Notes: generated by a model from the sequence alone, not told the origin. A stretch of 64,000 nucleotides of DNA from Megamerina dolium (GCA_963854835.1 OY978525.1:44060554-44124553); one strand, 5' to 3'; shown: positions 12,085 to 23,299, counted from the stretch's first letter. A program made the numbers and translations.

Positions 12085-12341
12085 GTAACGTGTTAAATTT
12101 TGGACAGTGTTAAAAAGGACCTACTTATATTAGCCAGTTCCGAATAGCAGAACACTTATGACATAACTTTTTCTGAGCTTTTGTCTTTTAGAAGCCTTTT
12201 CATGGAAAATTGTTACTGCCAGGTGAGTGCCGTTCGAAATAAAAATTCTTTCGATATTAAAGTTGTGCTTCAAACGGTGATTGAATCCCCGACCTACATA
12301 TCAGAAGAACAACGCACTAACTAGTGAGCTACGGCACATTC
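12085..12341 (-). mobile_element. tRNA-derived SINE, family 1 (diverged copy)
   Basis: This minus-oriented copy runs from the 3' body block (AAATTTTGGACAGTGTTA) through the 'gacataactttttctgagctt' block to the tRNA-like head, with the B-box reading TTGAATC and the A-box TGAGCTACGG on this strand. It is more diverged than the copy at 3772 and lacks the extreme 3' tail. Confidence 0.85.
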
Positions 12342-13350
12342 GTTATGAGTAAAAATTATTTAAAAATAATTTTTTTACCTTTGGCTGAAGGATATTTTTC
12401 AATTCAATTTAAAGTTTTCAAATTATCCATAAACCACTTACATCAAAGATTAATTCCTTTTGTAAATCATGTTTTATTTCAACGAAACTAGATTTTTAGC
12501 GGAATTTTGAACATTTTTCACATTCCAAGCTCTGTTACTTAATTATGATGAAATTCACTGAGTTAGTAGCTTTATTTTACGTAATTGAGTAAAAATTGGC
12601 AACATTGTATCAAAATCCATCGGACATATTAAAATTAAAATGTTGCAAGAATTTTGCCATAATATGGCTCGCTAGACGAATTTTGTGCGGAAAGTAATAA
12701 ATATTCTTATCTTCTCAAAGTTGGGAAATAGAAAATGCAGAATGTTTCTCCATTAATCTTTTTTTCTATACCATTTTATTAGAAATTTACACTGAAATAA
12801 AGTAATCAAAATGTCAATGTATGTCAAAATTTGTAGCAGAGCCTAAAATAACGGGTAGTTGAACCAAAAATAGATAGTTGAAAAAACGAATTGGCAGTTC
12901 AAAAATTAGCAACTACCCAAATTTAAAAACGAAAAAGAATATATTCCAAGAAGATTTGTACTTTTGCCAATATTTTACTGTAGGGACAATTTAGACCTAG
13001 GCGGAATAGAGCAAATGAGGAAGCGAATCCGAATGGTGGGTAAATATAATGAAATATATTCTTATTATAAGCATAAATTTTTTTTGGTTTTTGTTATTGT
13101 AATTGAATTAGATAGTGGTTATATTAAGTATGATTGTAAATTATGGTTATGGTATTTGCATTATCAATTTAATTTGTGGGATTGAGTATATTTTAAAAAT
13201 TTTTCATTTTGGAGCTTGGATAGTTTATTCGCTTGTTTCATAACAATCAAATTAATTCAACATAGTTTTGTACAGTCAATTTCAACAACAGACCTACTAA
13301 TATTAATATAGACGCAGCTTGTAAAGTCATACAAAATTTTACAGGGAATT
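12342..13350. other. unassigned AT-rich sequence
   Basis: No shared repeat and no recognisable coding region. Short frames, such as the one at 12964-13185, look like chance. Confidence 0.45.
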
Positions 13351-14060
13351 TTAACCCTGGAAGGGTAACGGTATTTTTTATCTCCTAAAGGTAATTCTCG
13401 TCAATTCTGTTTTAAAACTTTAAAGGCAAAAAAAAAATATATATATATATAAAATAAAAATGAAAAAAATTATTTATTTCATTCCTTCAATTGGCTTGTA
13501 AGAAATTAAATTATACATTTCTTTTAACAAAATTCGGCACTGTTGAGTTTTATTGAGGAAAAATGTATATAAAAAATAATATTTAAATTTTATTAAAAAA
13601 AATTAACATAATTAAATTAATTTGCTTAAAGCAAGAAACAAAAAAAATAATATTTACTTTTGTTTTATACAAGAGGCACAAGGCTCAAGTCTGTGTTTCA
13701 CACAAGCGTTGTTTTTGAATTTTTCGTATCATAACTTAGTAATACGGCGTTTTGGGTATTGGCAAAAGTCACACATTTTTCTTTTGGTCCTTCGTCGTTA
13801 TTTCTATTATTGTCCTTGTGGATTTTGGCTTAACACTGCACATCTGATCGAAAGTGTCGACCACTCCTTTAGTACTGTTATACTGCTGTAGTGTACTGCT
13901 GTAGAAGACAGCATGGAAACAATTTTATTCGGTTTCGGGTTGTAAAAAAAGAGAAAGCTCGTTATCGTATCTTCTTTTTATTTGAAGCTAATTTTTCCGC
14001 AAGCGTTAGGTTGTATGGCTCACACAAAAATGGCTTTACCAGCTAAATGGATGTCAACCA
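13351..14060 (-). mobile_element. piggyBac-type transposon remnant
   Basis: TTAA at 13351-13354 is followed at once by CCCTGGAAGGGTAAC, which fits the piggyBac superfamily (TTAA target, ends beginning CCC). The minus strand then carries a transposase C-terminal half, described in the pseudogene entry. The other end of the element is not present; the remnant stops near 14060, where a Jockey fragment follows. Confidence 0.75.
13640..14060 (-). pseudogene. piggyBac-like transposase C-terminal pseudogene
   Basis: A piggyBac transposase is a DDE enzyme with a C-terminal cysteine-rich DNA-binding domain. On the minus strand I read PYNLTLAEKLASNKKKIR, then YNPKPNKIVSMLSS, then YNSTKGVVDTFDQMCS, the family block that carries the last catalytic Asp. 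After a deletion comes the cysteine-rich tail with CDFCQYPKRRITK, then CVKHRLEPCASC, ending at a stop near 13643. Frame changes and an internal stop between the cysteine blocks show it is dead. The identification rests on motif recall, not on a search. Confidence 0.75.
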
Positions 14061-14109
14061 GTTATCCATGGTTATGTTTCGGTTCGTTCAATGTATATGT
14101 TCGAAATAA

Positions 14110-14159
14110 ACAACAACAACAACAAACATCGTAACAACAATCACTGCCAGCATAGTTAA
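14110..14159 (+). mobile_element. Jockey-type LINE copy 2, left piece
   Basis: The run of AAC repeats, then ACATCGTAACAACAATCACTGCCAGC, matches the reverse complement of the Jockey copy at about 8770-8830. The matching sequence continues at 22095, so the rosa mariner (itself carrying BEL-A) split this Jockey. Confidence 0.75.
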
Positions 14160-14266
14160 TAAAGGGTTATCCATTTTGCGGTTTCAAAAGTAAATGTAAA
14201 TAAAACACATATAAAATATTTTTTATCATGATATTTCTTTTTTATTATAAAGTTTGAACGTTGACA

Positions 14267-14711
14267 TTATGTGTGAAATACTACATCATTTAAATGACCA
14301 CCACGCGAATTGTTGCAAGCATCGATTCTTTTTAGATAATTTTCGACCACTTTTTGACACATATTGGGCGGTATCTCAGCCATAACGTGACGAATGTTGG
14401 TTTTTAGGTGCTCAAGAGTTAAAGGTTTATCTGCATAAACACGGTCTTTCGCGTAGCCCCACAAAAAAAGTCAAGCGGTGCCAAATCGCATGATCTTGGT
14501 GGCCACTTGATATCACCACGACGAGAAATTACGCGGCCAGAAAATTTCTCTTGCAATAAAGCCATATTCACTCGAGTTGTGTGGCATGTGGCACCGTCTT
14601 GTTGAAACCCCATATTCTCTAAATCGTATTCTTCAATAGCAGGCAAAAAAAAGTCGGTTATCATATGACCATAACGCTCCGAATTGACGGTGACAGTCGT
14701 TCCATCGTCGT
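14267..14711 (-). pseudogene. rosa mariner transposase copy A, C-terminal part
   Basis: This is the distal part of a DDE/D transposase. It holds MGFQQDGATCHTTR with the second catalytic Asp and SCDLAPLDFF with the third, 41 residues apart by direct count. That D,D41D spacing is the signature of the rosa group of mariner-like elements known from tephritid flies. A one-base break follows PLDFF, and the frame resumes at WGYAKDRVYADKPLTLEHL and ends at GGHLNDVVFHT. The 5' part of the gene is at 21345-21978, beyond the BEL-A insertion. Confidence 0.9.
14707..14711. repeat. 5-bp target duplication (left) of BEL-A
   Basis: GTCGT is present here and at 21345-21349, while the uninterrupted rosa copy has it once. 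Five bases is the usual BEL/Pao duplication. Confidence 0.93.
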
Positions 14712-15062
14712 TGTTGGGTCACCCTAATATCATCAGCGCCACAGAGACACATACTCAGATATATACATCTAATGTACTTCTCATTTTTACTCTTTTTATT
14801 TTCGCTACTCATACATGCATACACACAAACACGTAATATTGAGTAATAATAACTCTACTCAATTTTGCGTGTCTGTGTTCTTAGCTGCATACACATCTCA
14901 TGAACTCGAATAAATCAGTGTACAATTATCAGTTGTTAGAAACACATCTCCTTTTTATTTTTCTCGCTGTGTGATCAGTTGACGTACAACTTCCGACACT
15001 ACATTTGCGTACCCCCACTTCCCTCGTTTCGTGCTAGTTAGGAAAAAGCTCCTGACTTTACA
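14712..15062 (+). repeat. BEL-A 5' LTR
   Basis: This 351-bp LTR begins TG and ends CA. It contains an AATAAA polyadenylation signal near 14909. It differs from the 3' LTR at about 14722 (C versus A) and in the GATCAGTTG/GATCTGTTG position near 14977. Confidence 0.95.
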
Positions 15063-15066
15063 TTTT

Positions 15067-15084
15067 TGGCGCCCAACGTGGGGC
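15067..15084 (+). promoter_or_regulatory. BEL-A primer-binding site
   Basis: TGGCGCCCAACGTGGGGC starts four bases after the LTR. The leading TGG matches the complement of a tRNA 3' CCA end, as expected for a minus-strand primer site. The tRNA species was not assigned. Confidence 0.75.
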
Positions 15085-15487
15085 ACGTACGCAAATCGCT
15101 GATCATCACCATTATCGTTGGAAATCAAATAGCTGCAATAACCCATGCAAATCATCGCAAATTGCAGGCGTTAACGTAGCTACACCAACTGCAACCAGTG
15201 TGCAGATCATTGCAATTTTATAAAAAAATTGACATATCGTCGGTCGACAGGCCTTCACATCGGTCCTGCTCATCCATCGCCTTCGTAACATTGCATTTCC
15301 AGCGGATCTCGTCGAAAATATAAATACATAAATTACGGTTCGAAAATCGTAATTCGCATAACTGTACTTCCAAGCACACCTGTTCGCCACTGCGGTCCTA
15401 GCATACATATATACATCAGGCCAGAAGTAACGTTACTCTGGTTTCGCTACAGTTATTCGACATTGCTGCCTACGCCAGCGTAACTAG

Positions 15488-15768
15488 CTTCAGTTTATTT
15501 CGTCGCTCGCGACTGCACAACGCAGCAGTCAACGTTACAGTTTACTTCGTCGCTCGCGACTGCACAACCCAGCAGTCAACGTTACAGTTTACGTCGTCGC
15601 TCGCGACTGCACAACGCAGCAGTCAACGTTACAGCTTACTTCGTCGCTCGCGACTGCACAACCCAGCAGTCAACGTTACAGTTTACGTCGTCGCTCGCGA
15701 CTGCACAACCCAGCAGTCAAATTTATAATTTTCGTCGTCTCAACATTTGTTTAACCCAGCGGTCAACG
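15488..15768 (+). repeat. 47-bp tandem repeats in the BEL-A leader
   Basis: The block CGTCGCTCGCGACTGCACAA recurs at 15501, 15548, 15595, 15642 and 15689, an exact 47-bp period, with a degenerate sixth unit ending near 15768. Units differ at two spots: TTACTTCG versus TTACGTCG, and CGCAG versus CCCAG. The array lies between the primer-binding site and the gag start, so it is part of the untranslated leader. Confidence 0.95.
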
Positions 15769-15807
15769 TTGTAGTCACTCGGGTTATATATCACGTCACA
15801 AGTCACT

Positions 15808-18800
15808 ATGTCACTAGATGAACGCAAAAGTAAGCGTGCCAACATAAAACGAAATATCTCGCGTATTAAATCTATTGTAGAGGCAATACGAGATAACGAC
15901 GCCAAACCGTCGCATAGTGAGCTCCAATGTCGCTTGGGAATTTTGGAGTCTTACTTCAAACAAGCACTGTCAGTACAATCTGACATCGAAGATTTAGATT
16001 CGTCCGATAATGGTCGAGCAGATTTAGAGGAAAGCTACATATCTATAAAGCTCAGCATACAAGCGCAACTCGGGGAGGATGGAAATACGACGGTGAATTA
16101 CACTGAGACGGCTGCATCAGCAACTGTAGTTCCCACTTCGCATCTCCCAAAATTGGCGCTGCCTACATTCAGCGGAGACTACGCTGAATACAAAAACTTC
16201 ATAGTGTCTTTCACTCAACTAATATCACGTGAGCCCAGACTATCTAACATAGAGCGTTTTAATTATCTCTTATCGTGCTTGAAAGGCACAGCGTTAGAAA
16301 CGGTAAAGGCCTTTCAAGTAACTAGCGAAAATTACTCAAAGGCATTAAATAGACTTAAAGAAAGATTTGATAATCCAACCTTGATATTTTTAGAAGGAAT
16401 TGCTTCACTTTTTGCGCTTCAGCCAGCTGACAAATCGAACGCTCAGCATTTGAGAAGTCTCGTAGACAAAGCATCTGCCATATTTAGCTCGCTGGAATCA
16501 CTGGGTACAAGCTCCAACATTGCGCAATCCATGTTGATCTACCTCGTCATGGGCAAATGTGATCAGCTGACGCGCAACAAATGGAATGAGTCCCTCGACT
16601 ACAAAACGCTCCCGACCTGGTCTCAATGCACCCGCGTTTTAGAACGCCATTGCCAATTTTTATACTCATCGGAATCATCATCGAATCGCAAGTCGGAGCC
16701 TGGCAAGCAGAAACGTTCGACGAATTTCAATCAACAGTCATCATTTGCAATAATCAACTCTAACTGTGTCGTTTGTACCAGCTCCACTCACAAACTTACT
16801 GGCTGCCCTCAATTTAAGGAAATGACTTCTAATCAGCGTTTTGATATAGTTAAAAGGCACGATCTGTGCATAAACTGCCTAAGCAATGGACATAGATTGG
16901 CTCAGTGTCCGTCGAAACATCGCTGTCGAACTTGTAACAAAGGCCATCACACGATGCTGCATCACAACACGTCGTCGGCACAGCAACCGATGTCAACAAT
17001 GAAGCCCTCGTATTCAGCTTCACCAGTTTGGCAACCAACGAACTCGACAGGTACACTTCAATCGCATGCCGAAGCGGACTTTTCACAAGCTATAACGCAT
17101 TCACACATGGGAACGTCAGAGAACGGGCAAGTGATATTGGCAACAGCAATGGTTTTGGTTAAAGATGCAACAGGTGCGTACAAACTCGGCAGGGCTTTGC
17201 TCGATTCGTGTTCGCAGATGAACTTCATCACAGACGACTTTGCTCAAAAACTTCGTCTTTGTCGCGAAAAATGTCATGTTGGAATACGCAGCATTGGAAG
17301 TTCGTTGACAAACCTAAAGGCACGGGCAACTACTACAGTCAAGTCGCGTACTTCGAACTTGAGCCTGTCTTTACAATTCGGCATTACAACGCATATCGCC
17401 TATCAACCGGGTGCGGCAATCGATACATCGACATGGAACCTTCCATGCAACACAACGCTGGCAGATGAGGAGTTTTTCAAACCACGGCGAATTGATCTAC
17501 TCCTTGGGGCAGAGGCATTCTTTGAAGCCCTTGCAGTGGGTCAAATTCGGCTAGGAGCCAGTTTACCGACGTTGCAGAAAACGTTATTTGGCTGGATCAT
17601 TTCTGGCAGATGTCAGCAACAACGTCAAGCAAATCCATCCGCTTGCCTAATGTCATATGAAGAATCGATTGACGAAAATCTAAAACATCTTTGGAAACTC
17701 GACGCTATCGCCACACCAGTCAAATCAGTTCAGCCTGAACACAGCATGTGCGAAGACCACTTTTTAGCTACGACTCAGCAGGACGCAACTGGACGCATAA
17801 CTGTAGGTCTGCCTTTCAAAGACAACCCTTCTTGTCTAGGAAATTCGTTTGAAAATGCGCGTCGCCGATTCCTTTCAATTGAGAGACGTCTCTTGAAATC
17901 TCCTTACATTCGTTCTCAATACATCTCGTTTATGGAAGAATACGAAAACCTCGGTCATATGTCAATTGTAACAAACCCCAATTTGGATGAACCTCATTTT
18001 TATATACCCCATCATTGTGTTCTCAAGCCGAATAGCGAGTCAACAAAACTTCGTGTTGTATTCGACGCTTCATGTAGGACAACATCGCAAACATCATTGA
18101 ATGATCTACTGCTAGTTGGACCAACAATTCAACAAGAGCTGTACATACTATTGCTACAATTTCGCTTATTTCGATATGCTCTAACCGCAGACGTCACCAA
18201 GATGTACAGGCAAGTACTTTTGAATAGTAATGATCGTAAATACCACTATATTCTTTGGTGAGCTTCTCCAGATCTGGAACTCCGCACATATCAATTAAAT
18301 ACCGTCACTTATGGAACAGCCTCAGCTCCATACCTTGCAGTGCGCAGTCTTCACTACTTAGCTGACAAGTGCATGGACGAGTTTCCGGTTGGTGCCTTAG
18401 TGGTGAAGTCGTCTTTTTATGTAGACGATATGCTTTGTGGAGCCGACAGCACGGATGCTTTACGTACGGTAAAGGATCAAGTTACTGCCGTACTCGAACG
18501 AGGAAATTTTCCATTATCGAAGTGGCATTCCAACCATTCAGACTTCAGAGAATGCCAAACATCGAAAGACCTCAACTTCACTGAAGAACTTGTAACCAGC
18601 GCCCTTGGTGTAACATGGGATCAACACGATGACATCTTTTTATTCATCTTCTCACCAAAACAAGTTCCGCCTGCGGTCACAAAACGAACGATTCTTTCAA
18701 TCGCATCATCACTCTTCGATCCGCTTGGATTGCTTACACCAATTCTGATAATGTCCAAAATAATACTTCAAGAACTGTGGCTCTTGAAGCTTGATTGGGA

Positions 18801-20966
18801 CGAGTCTGTCCCACAGAATTTGCAACATGCTTGGAGTCAATATTTATCGTCACTCAATTCGCTATCTACGCTTGCGGTGCCTCGTTATTGTCTCCAGCCA
18901 AACACATACAGCATTCAAATCCACGGCTTTTGTGATGCATCAATTCGAGCATACGGTTGCTGTTTGTATTTACGCACGGAAAACGCTGATGGAAACATAG
19001 CTGTTCACTTGCTTACATCGAAGTCACGTGTGGCTCCAGTCAAAAAACAATCGCTTCCAAAACTCGAGCTTTGCGGAGCTCATCTTCTCGCTCAGTTGTA
19101 CAATAAGGTAAAAACCATTTTTTCAAATAAACCTATTCTCGCATACTTTTGGACCGATGCGCAACTAGTACTTCATTGGCTACAACAACATTCGGTCACT
19201 CTGTCAACGTTCGTAGGTAACAGAGTCTCCGATATACAGGAGCTGACAGAAAAGGGCCAGTGGAGATTTGTACCGACTCAACAAAATCCCGCAGACCTGG
19301 TATCTCGTGGTTGCTCTATTAGTGATTTGAAATCATCAGACTGGTTTACAGGCCCGTCCTTTCTGCGCGAAGATATGGCGAAATGGCCCATCAGAAAGGA
19401 TAAACTCGACGTCGCCACCGACATCATCAACGCTGAAAAGCGAAAAAGTTTGTTTGCTGTTATAATACAAACAAACTACATCTTGGAGGCTCTTGAAAAA
19501 GTCAGCTCATACATCCACTCTCTGCGACTTGTGGCATGGATGTTCAGATTCAGTGACACATGCAGGAAGATAGCAAGACCACCGACTTCCTCGCCAACGC
19601 CTGATGAATTGCGCCATGCACTAAACTCCATCGTATGGAATATTCAACATCAGCATTTTGCCGACGAATTTCACTTGTTAAAGAAAAGTATGCCATTAAA
19701 GAACAATTTAAAATTTTTAACACCATTGTGGACACGTCAACTGGTTTCGAGCTCATTAAGGTTGGCGGCCGCTTGGAATATGCAGATATGCAGGACGCTC
19801 AAAAGCATCCCATCCTGCTGCCCAGCAATTCACCATTTGTGACAAAATACGTTCGGTATTTACACCTACAAAATTATCATGCCGGTCCTAAGGCATTAGT
19901 AGCCTTACTTCGCCTCGAGTTTTGGGTAGTCAACGCCAGAGACGTCGCTCGTCGTACTGTTCGCTCGTGTGTCCATTGCGTCCGCTACAGACCAAGGCTG
20001 TTGCAACAGATTATGGGGCCGCTACCGGCGGCACGTCTTTCGCCTGCACGCCCATTCGAACGCTGCGGGGTTGACTTTTGTGGACCGATTAACACATTCT
20101 TGCGAATTCGCGGAAAAATACCTAACAAGTCATATCTGGCCGTTTTCGTTTGCTTGCTGACCAAAGCCGTTCACATCGAAGTAGTCTCCGATTTATCAAC
20201 AAAATCATTCTTAAATGCACTAAAGCGCATGGGCAGTCGTCGAAAAATGCCATGCGATATATTTTGCGATAACGCTACAAACTTCGTTGGAGCTTCCAAT
20301 CACTTTAAGGAGCTAAAGCAATTTTTGTTCAATTCTGAGACACAAAAAGAAATATGTAAATTTTGTTCATCAGACTTCATTAATTTTCATTTTATTCCAC
20401 CCAGGGCACCTCATTTCGGCGGCCTCTGGGAAGCAGCAGTAAAGAGCGCAAAGGGTTTGCTTAATCGAACGTTGGCAAACACCAAACTAACATTTGAAGA
20501 GCTGAGCACCGTCGCCACTGAAATAGAAGCAATACTCAACTCCCGCCCACTGACGCCGCTGTCGTCAGACCCAAACGATCTTGGAGCACTTACAGCCGGA
20601 CACCTTTTGGTTGGCGATTCACTACGTGGCCTGCCTGAGCGTTCCATCGAACACAAAAGTATCTCCAATTTGGATCATTTTGAGATGATCACCTCAATTA
20701 AACAACGTTTTTGGCGTCGCTGGTCTGCAGACTATTTTAATGAATTGCGCGCACGGGTCAAGTGGACGACACCTGCACCAAATCTCACAGTTGGAGCATT
20801 AGTCATAATTCATGACGACAACTTGCCGCCACAACGATGGAAACTTGGTCGCGTCGAATCTATCGTGCTTGGGCGAGACGGTCATGTACGTGTTGTACAT
20901 TTACGTACTGCAACTGGGCCTTGTTGCCGCCCAATAAGCAAATTAGCCATCCTACCAGTATCTTGA
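15808..20966 (+). pseudogene. BEL-A gag-pol polyprotein, one stop and one frameshift
   Basis: Gag-pol would form particles, copy the RNA and integrate the DNA. The start ATG at 15808 opens 817 codons. Gag (DUF1759-type, residues about 118-190, LPTFSGDYAEYKNF) is followed by three CCHC-like knuckles (about 321-390). An aspartic protease comes next (LLDSCSQ, about 464), then the first part of RT (PHHCVLKPNS, about 734). A TGA at 18259-18261 interrupts RT; the same frame then continues through YVDD (about 18418), RNase H (GFCDAS, about 18930) and into integrase. Between about 19713 and 19745 the frame slips by one base. The new frame carries the integrase zinc region, the GVDFCGP, DNATNF and GGLWEA catalytic blocks, and the C-terminal DUF5641 region, ending at 20966. 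Confidence 0.93.
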
Positions 20967-20983
20967 AAGGTAGTCCTTTCAAC

Positions 20984-20993
20984 GGGGCCGGTA
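20984..20993 (+). promoter_or_regulatory. BEL-A polypurine-tract candidate
   Basis: A short G-rich stretch (GGGGCCGG plus TA) lies directly before the 3' LTR, where plus-strand priming starts in LTR elements. It is interrupted by CC, so the call is by position more than composition. Confidence 0.45.
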
Positions 20994-21344
20994 TGTTGGG
21001 TCACACTAATATCATCAGCGCCACAGAGACACATACTCAGATATATACATCTAATGTACTTCTCATTTTTACTCTTTTTATTTTCGCTACTCATACATGC
21101 ATACACACAAACACGTAATATTGAGTAATAATAACTCTACTCAATTTTGCGTGTCTGTGTTCTTAGCTGCATACACATCTCATGAACTCGAATAAATCAG
21201 TGTACAATTATCAGTTGTTAGAAACACATCTCCTTTTTATTTTTCTCGCTGTGTGATCTGTTGACGTACAACTTCCGACACTACATTTGCGTACCCCCAC
21301 TTCCCTCGTTTCGTGCTAGTTAGGAAAAAGCTCCTGACTTTACA
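20994..21344 (+). repeat. BEL-A 3' LTR
   Basis: This is 351 bp, the same length as the 5' LTR, with two differences. It is followed by the GTCGT duplication and the interrupted rosa transposase gene. Confidence 0.95.
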
Positions 21345-21349
21345 GTCGT
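21345..21349. repeat. 5-bp target duplication (right) of BEL-A
   Basis: GTCGT, matching 14707-14711. Confidence 0.93.
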
Positions 21350-21978
21350 TTTCGAAGAAGTAAGGTCCAATCACACCTCCGGACCAAAGAGCGCACCAAG
21401 CAGTGACTTTTTGTGGATGTAGTGGCCTCTCTTCAATTACTTGAGGATTCTCAGAACCCCAAATACGACAATTTTGTTTGTTAACATACCCACCGAGTGA
21501 GAAATGTGCTTCGTCGCTGAAGAAAATTTTGTTCGATAAATCGCCGTCCACCGCCTGTTGTTCAAGCACCCATTCGACGTATCTACGACGTTGTGAATGG
21601 TCAGCTGGCTTCAGTTGTTGTGTGAGCTGGATTTTATATGGATGTAGGTGTAGATCCAAATGCAAAATACGCCATAATGTGCCGTAAGACAGTCCTAATT
21701 CCTGAGAACGACACATTCGGGTCTTCGGCAACACTTTCACTTACAGCAACGATATTTTCGGTGGTACGAGCGAAACGATGATGCACAGGCCTTACAATAT
21801 CTGTAACCGATCCAGTCTCTTCATATTTCTTCACAATTTTGGCAATTGCTTGCGTAGTTGGACGATTATGTAAACCATAATCTCCTCTTAAAGCACGATA
21901 TGTGGCTGTGGCAGAATCACCATTTTTGTAGTAGGTTTTTACAATTTTAGTGCGTTGTGCGATAGTTAAGCGATCCAT
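21345..21978 (-). pseudogene. rosa mariner transposase copy A, N-terminal part
   Basis: The frame starts at ATG 21978 with MDRLTIAQRTKIVKTYYKNG. A helix-turn-helix region and RPVHHRFARTTENI follow. After an 11-base deletion relative to the copy at 24.1 kb (near 21710), the other frame carries LGLSYGTLWRILHLDL and then FFSDEAHFSLGGYVNKQN with the first catalytic Asp. It ends at GPYFFEND, where BEL-A begins. This copy retains about 100 bp (around 21570-21680) that are missing from the other copy. Confidence 0.9.
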
Positions 21979-22094
21979 TTTCGCAAATGTCAGACTTTGA
22001 ACTGAAAAAGAAAGAAATTGTTTTAACAACTCAGTTTGACAGATGTCGAATTCTAGCCCTATACTGTTGAAACCGCGAAATGGATAACCCTTTA

Positions 22095-23046
22095 TTATAA
22101 CTACAGCGAGTAAATAAGTAAGCAATAACAGCAATGTCATTCAATTCACACACACCCAACCACTTAAATACTCTAAATAAACGACTCAACCGATAAAAAA
22201 TCAAACCACCCATTAGGAAAAAAGTCACCTAAGTTATTAACACCACAATCAGAAAACACTAAGCGGTCGAGATCTAGCCCAGATAATATACAGCAAAAAT
22301 ATGCGAAGCAATCTAAAATAATTGATTACTGGCTTGGGTAACAGACCGAAAGTCATGCAAATACATTTGCTCTCCTCGATCAAGATGAAGAAGAAACAGA
22401 TAATGATCAACAATTAATAAAAAATACGAGTGCAAAACTCGAATATATATCGAATGTTGCAAATATTCAACTCCTAAGAAATTTACTTAATGAAATTGCT
22501 GGTGATGGCTATCAAATCAAAATACTAAATACAGAGGAAGTTAGAGTCCAGTCAAGAACAGAATATATATATATATATATATTTGTTAATTACAAATATA
22601 TATATTTGTAATTAACTGATTGCAAAGAAAACGTATTTCCACATATACAAACTTAAAAGCGAGAAAAATTTTAATGTTGTCTTAAAGGGAATTCATTATT
22701 CAATGCCAGCAGAAGATATAAAAAAAGAAATAGTGTCACTAGGTCATATAGTAGAAATATAAAACATTAAAACATAAAAGAACGGTTAACAAAGAGACCT
22801 CTATCATTGTTCTCTGTGAATCTCAAACAAAATAACAATAATACTGAAATATATAATATAAGTTCTATCCTACACACAAAAATAATATTTGAGCCACCAA
22901 AAAAGAAACGCGAGATACCTCAATGAACGAAATGCTAGAGATATGGGCATACTAGCCAGTACTGCAATCATACCCCAAGATGCGTAAAATGCACGGGAAA
23001 TCACCATACATCTGCATGTACTCCAAAAAAAAATCAAATGATGTAA
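22095..23046 (+). mobile_element. Jockey-type LINE copy 2, right piece (ORF1)
   Basis: This is a plus-strand ORF1 region nearly identical to the reverse complement of 8130-8740, including the TAA after IIDYWLG. Unlike copy 1 it keeps the middle of ORF1, and near 22985 it shows a CCHC-type knuckle, [11 protein letters not shown]. It ends abruptly at the (TA)n array at 23055, so the C-terminus and all of ORF2 are absent. The ORF1 frame has further breaks. Together with 14110-14159 it forms one Jockey fragment split by the rosa mariner. Confidence 0.82.
22585..22616. repeat. perfect 32-bp palindrome
   Basis: GTTAATTACAAATATA is followed directly by its reverse complement. It lies next to a short TA run inside the Jockey ORF1 fragment. 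It may be no more than a by-product of TA-run expansion. Confidence 0.85.
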
Positions 23047-23054
23047 AATGTGTT

Positions 23055-23068
23055 CCATGTATATATAC

Positions 23069-23156
<88 letters not shown>

Positions 23157-23174
23157 TTGTATATATATATATAC

Positions 23175-23233
<59 letters not shown>

Positions 23234-23234
23234 C

Positions 23235-23299
<65 letters not shown>

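Larger units (their letters stand above)
14712..21344 (+). mobile_element. BEL/Pao LTR retrotransposon BEL-A, nearly intact, 6,633 bp
   Basis: The element has two 351-bp LTRs (14712-15062 and 20994-21344) that differ at two positions by eye. They begin TGTTGGGTCA and end TTTACA. It also has a primer-binding site, a repeat-containing leader, a single gag-pol frame and a GTCGT duplication of the target. The coding order is gag, protease, RT, RNase H, integrase, with no env. One stop codon and one frameshift interrupt the frame. The near-identity of the LTRs implies recent insertion. Confidence 0.95.
14162..22092 (-). mobile_element. rosa-type (DD41D) mariner, copy A, split by BEL-A
   Basis: The terminal repeats AAGGGTTATCCATTT (left) and AAATGGATAACCCTT (right) are flanked by TA (14160-14161 and 22093-22094). 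Without the BEL-A insertion and its 5-bp duplication the element would be about 1.29 kb. The transposase lies on the minus strand in two pieces. A second copy at 23312-24493 lacks the BEL insertion and confirms the empty site. The host sequence on both sides is a Jockey fragment. Confidence 0.93.

Noticed and set aside
13622..13891. An 89-codon plus-strand frame
   Set aside because: The minus strand encodes piggyBac transposase blocks over the same bases, so the plus frame is a shadow.
15488..15768. CRISPR-like array
   Set aside because: The 47-bp units are contiguous with no spacers and belong to a retrotransposon leader in a eukaryotic genome.
20411..20668. Minus-strand frames inside BEL-A (also 16850-17086 and 19550-19756)
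   Set aside because: They are shadows of the gag-pol frame on the plus strand.
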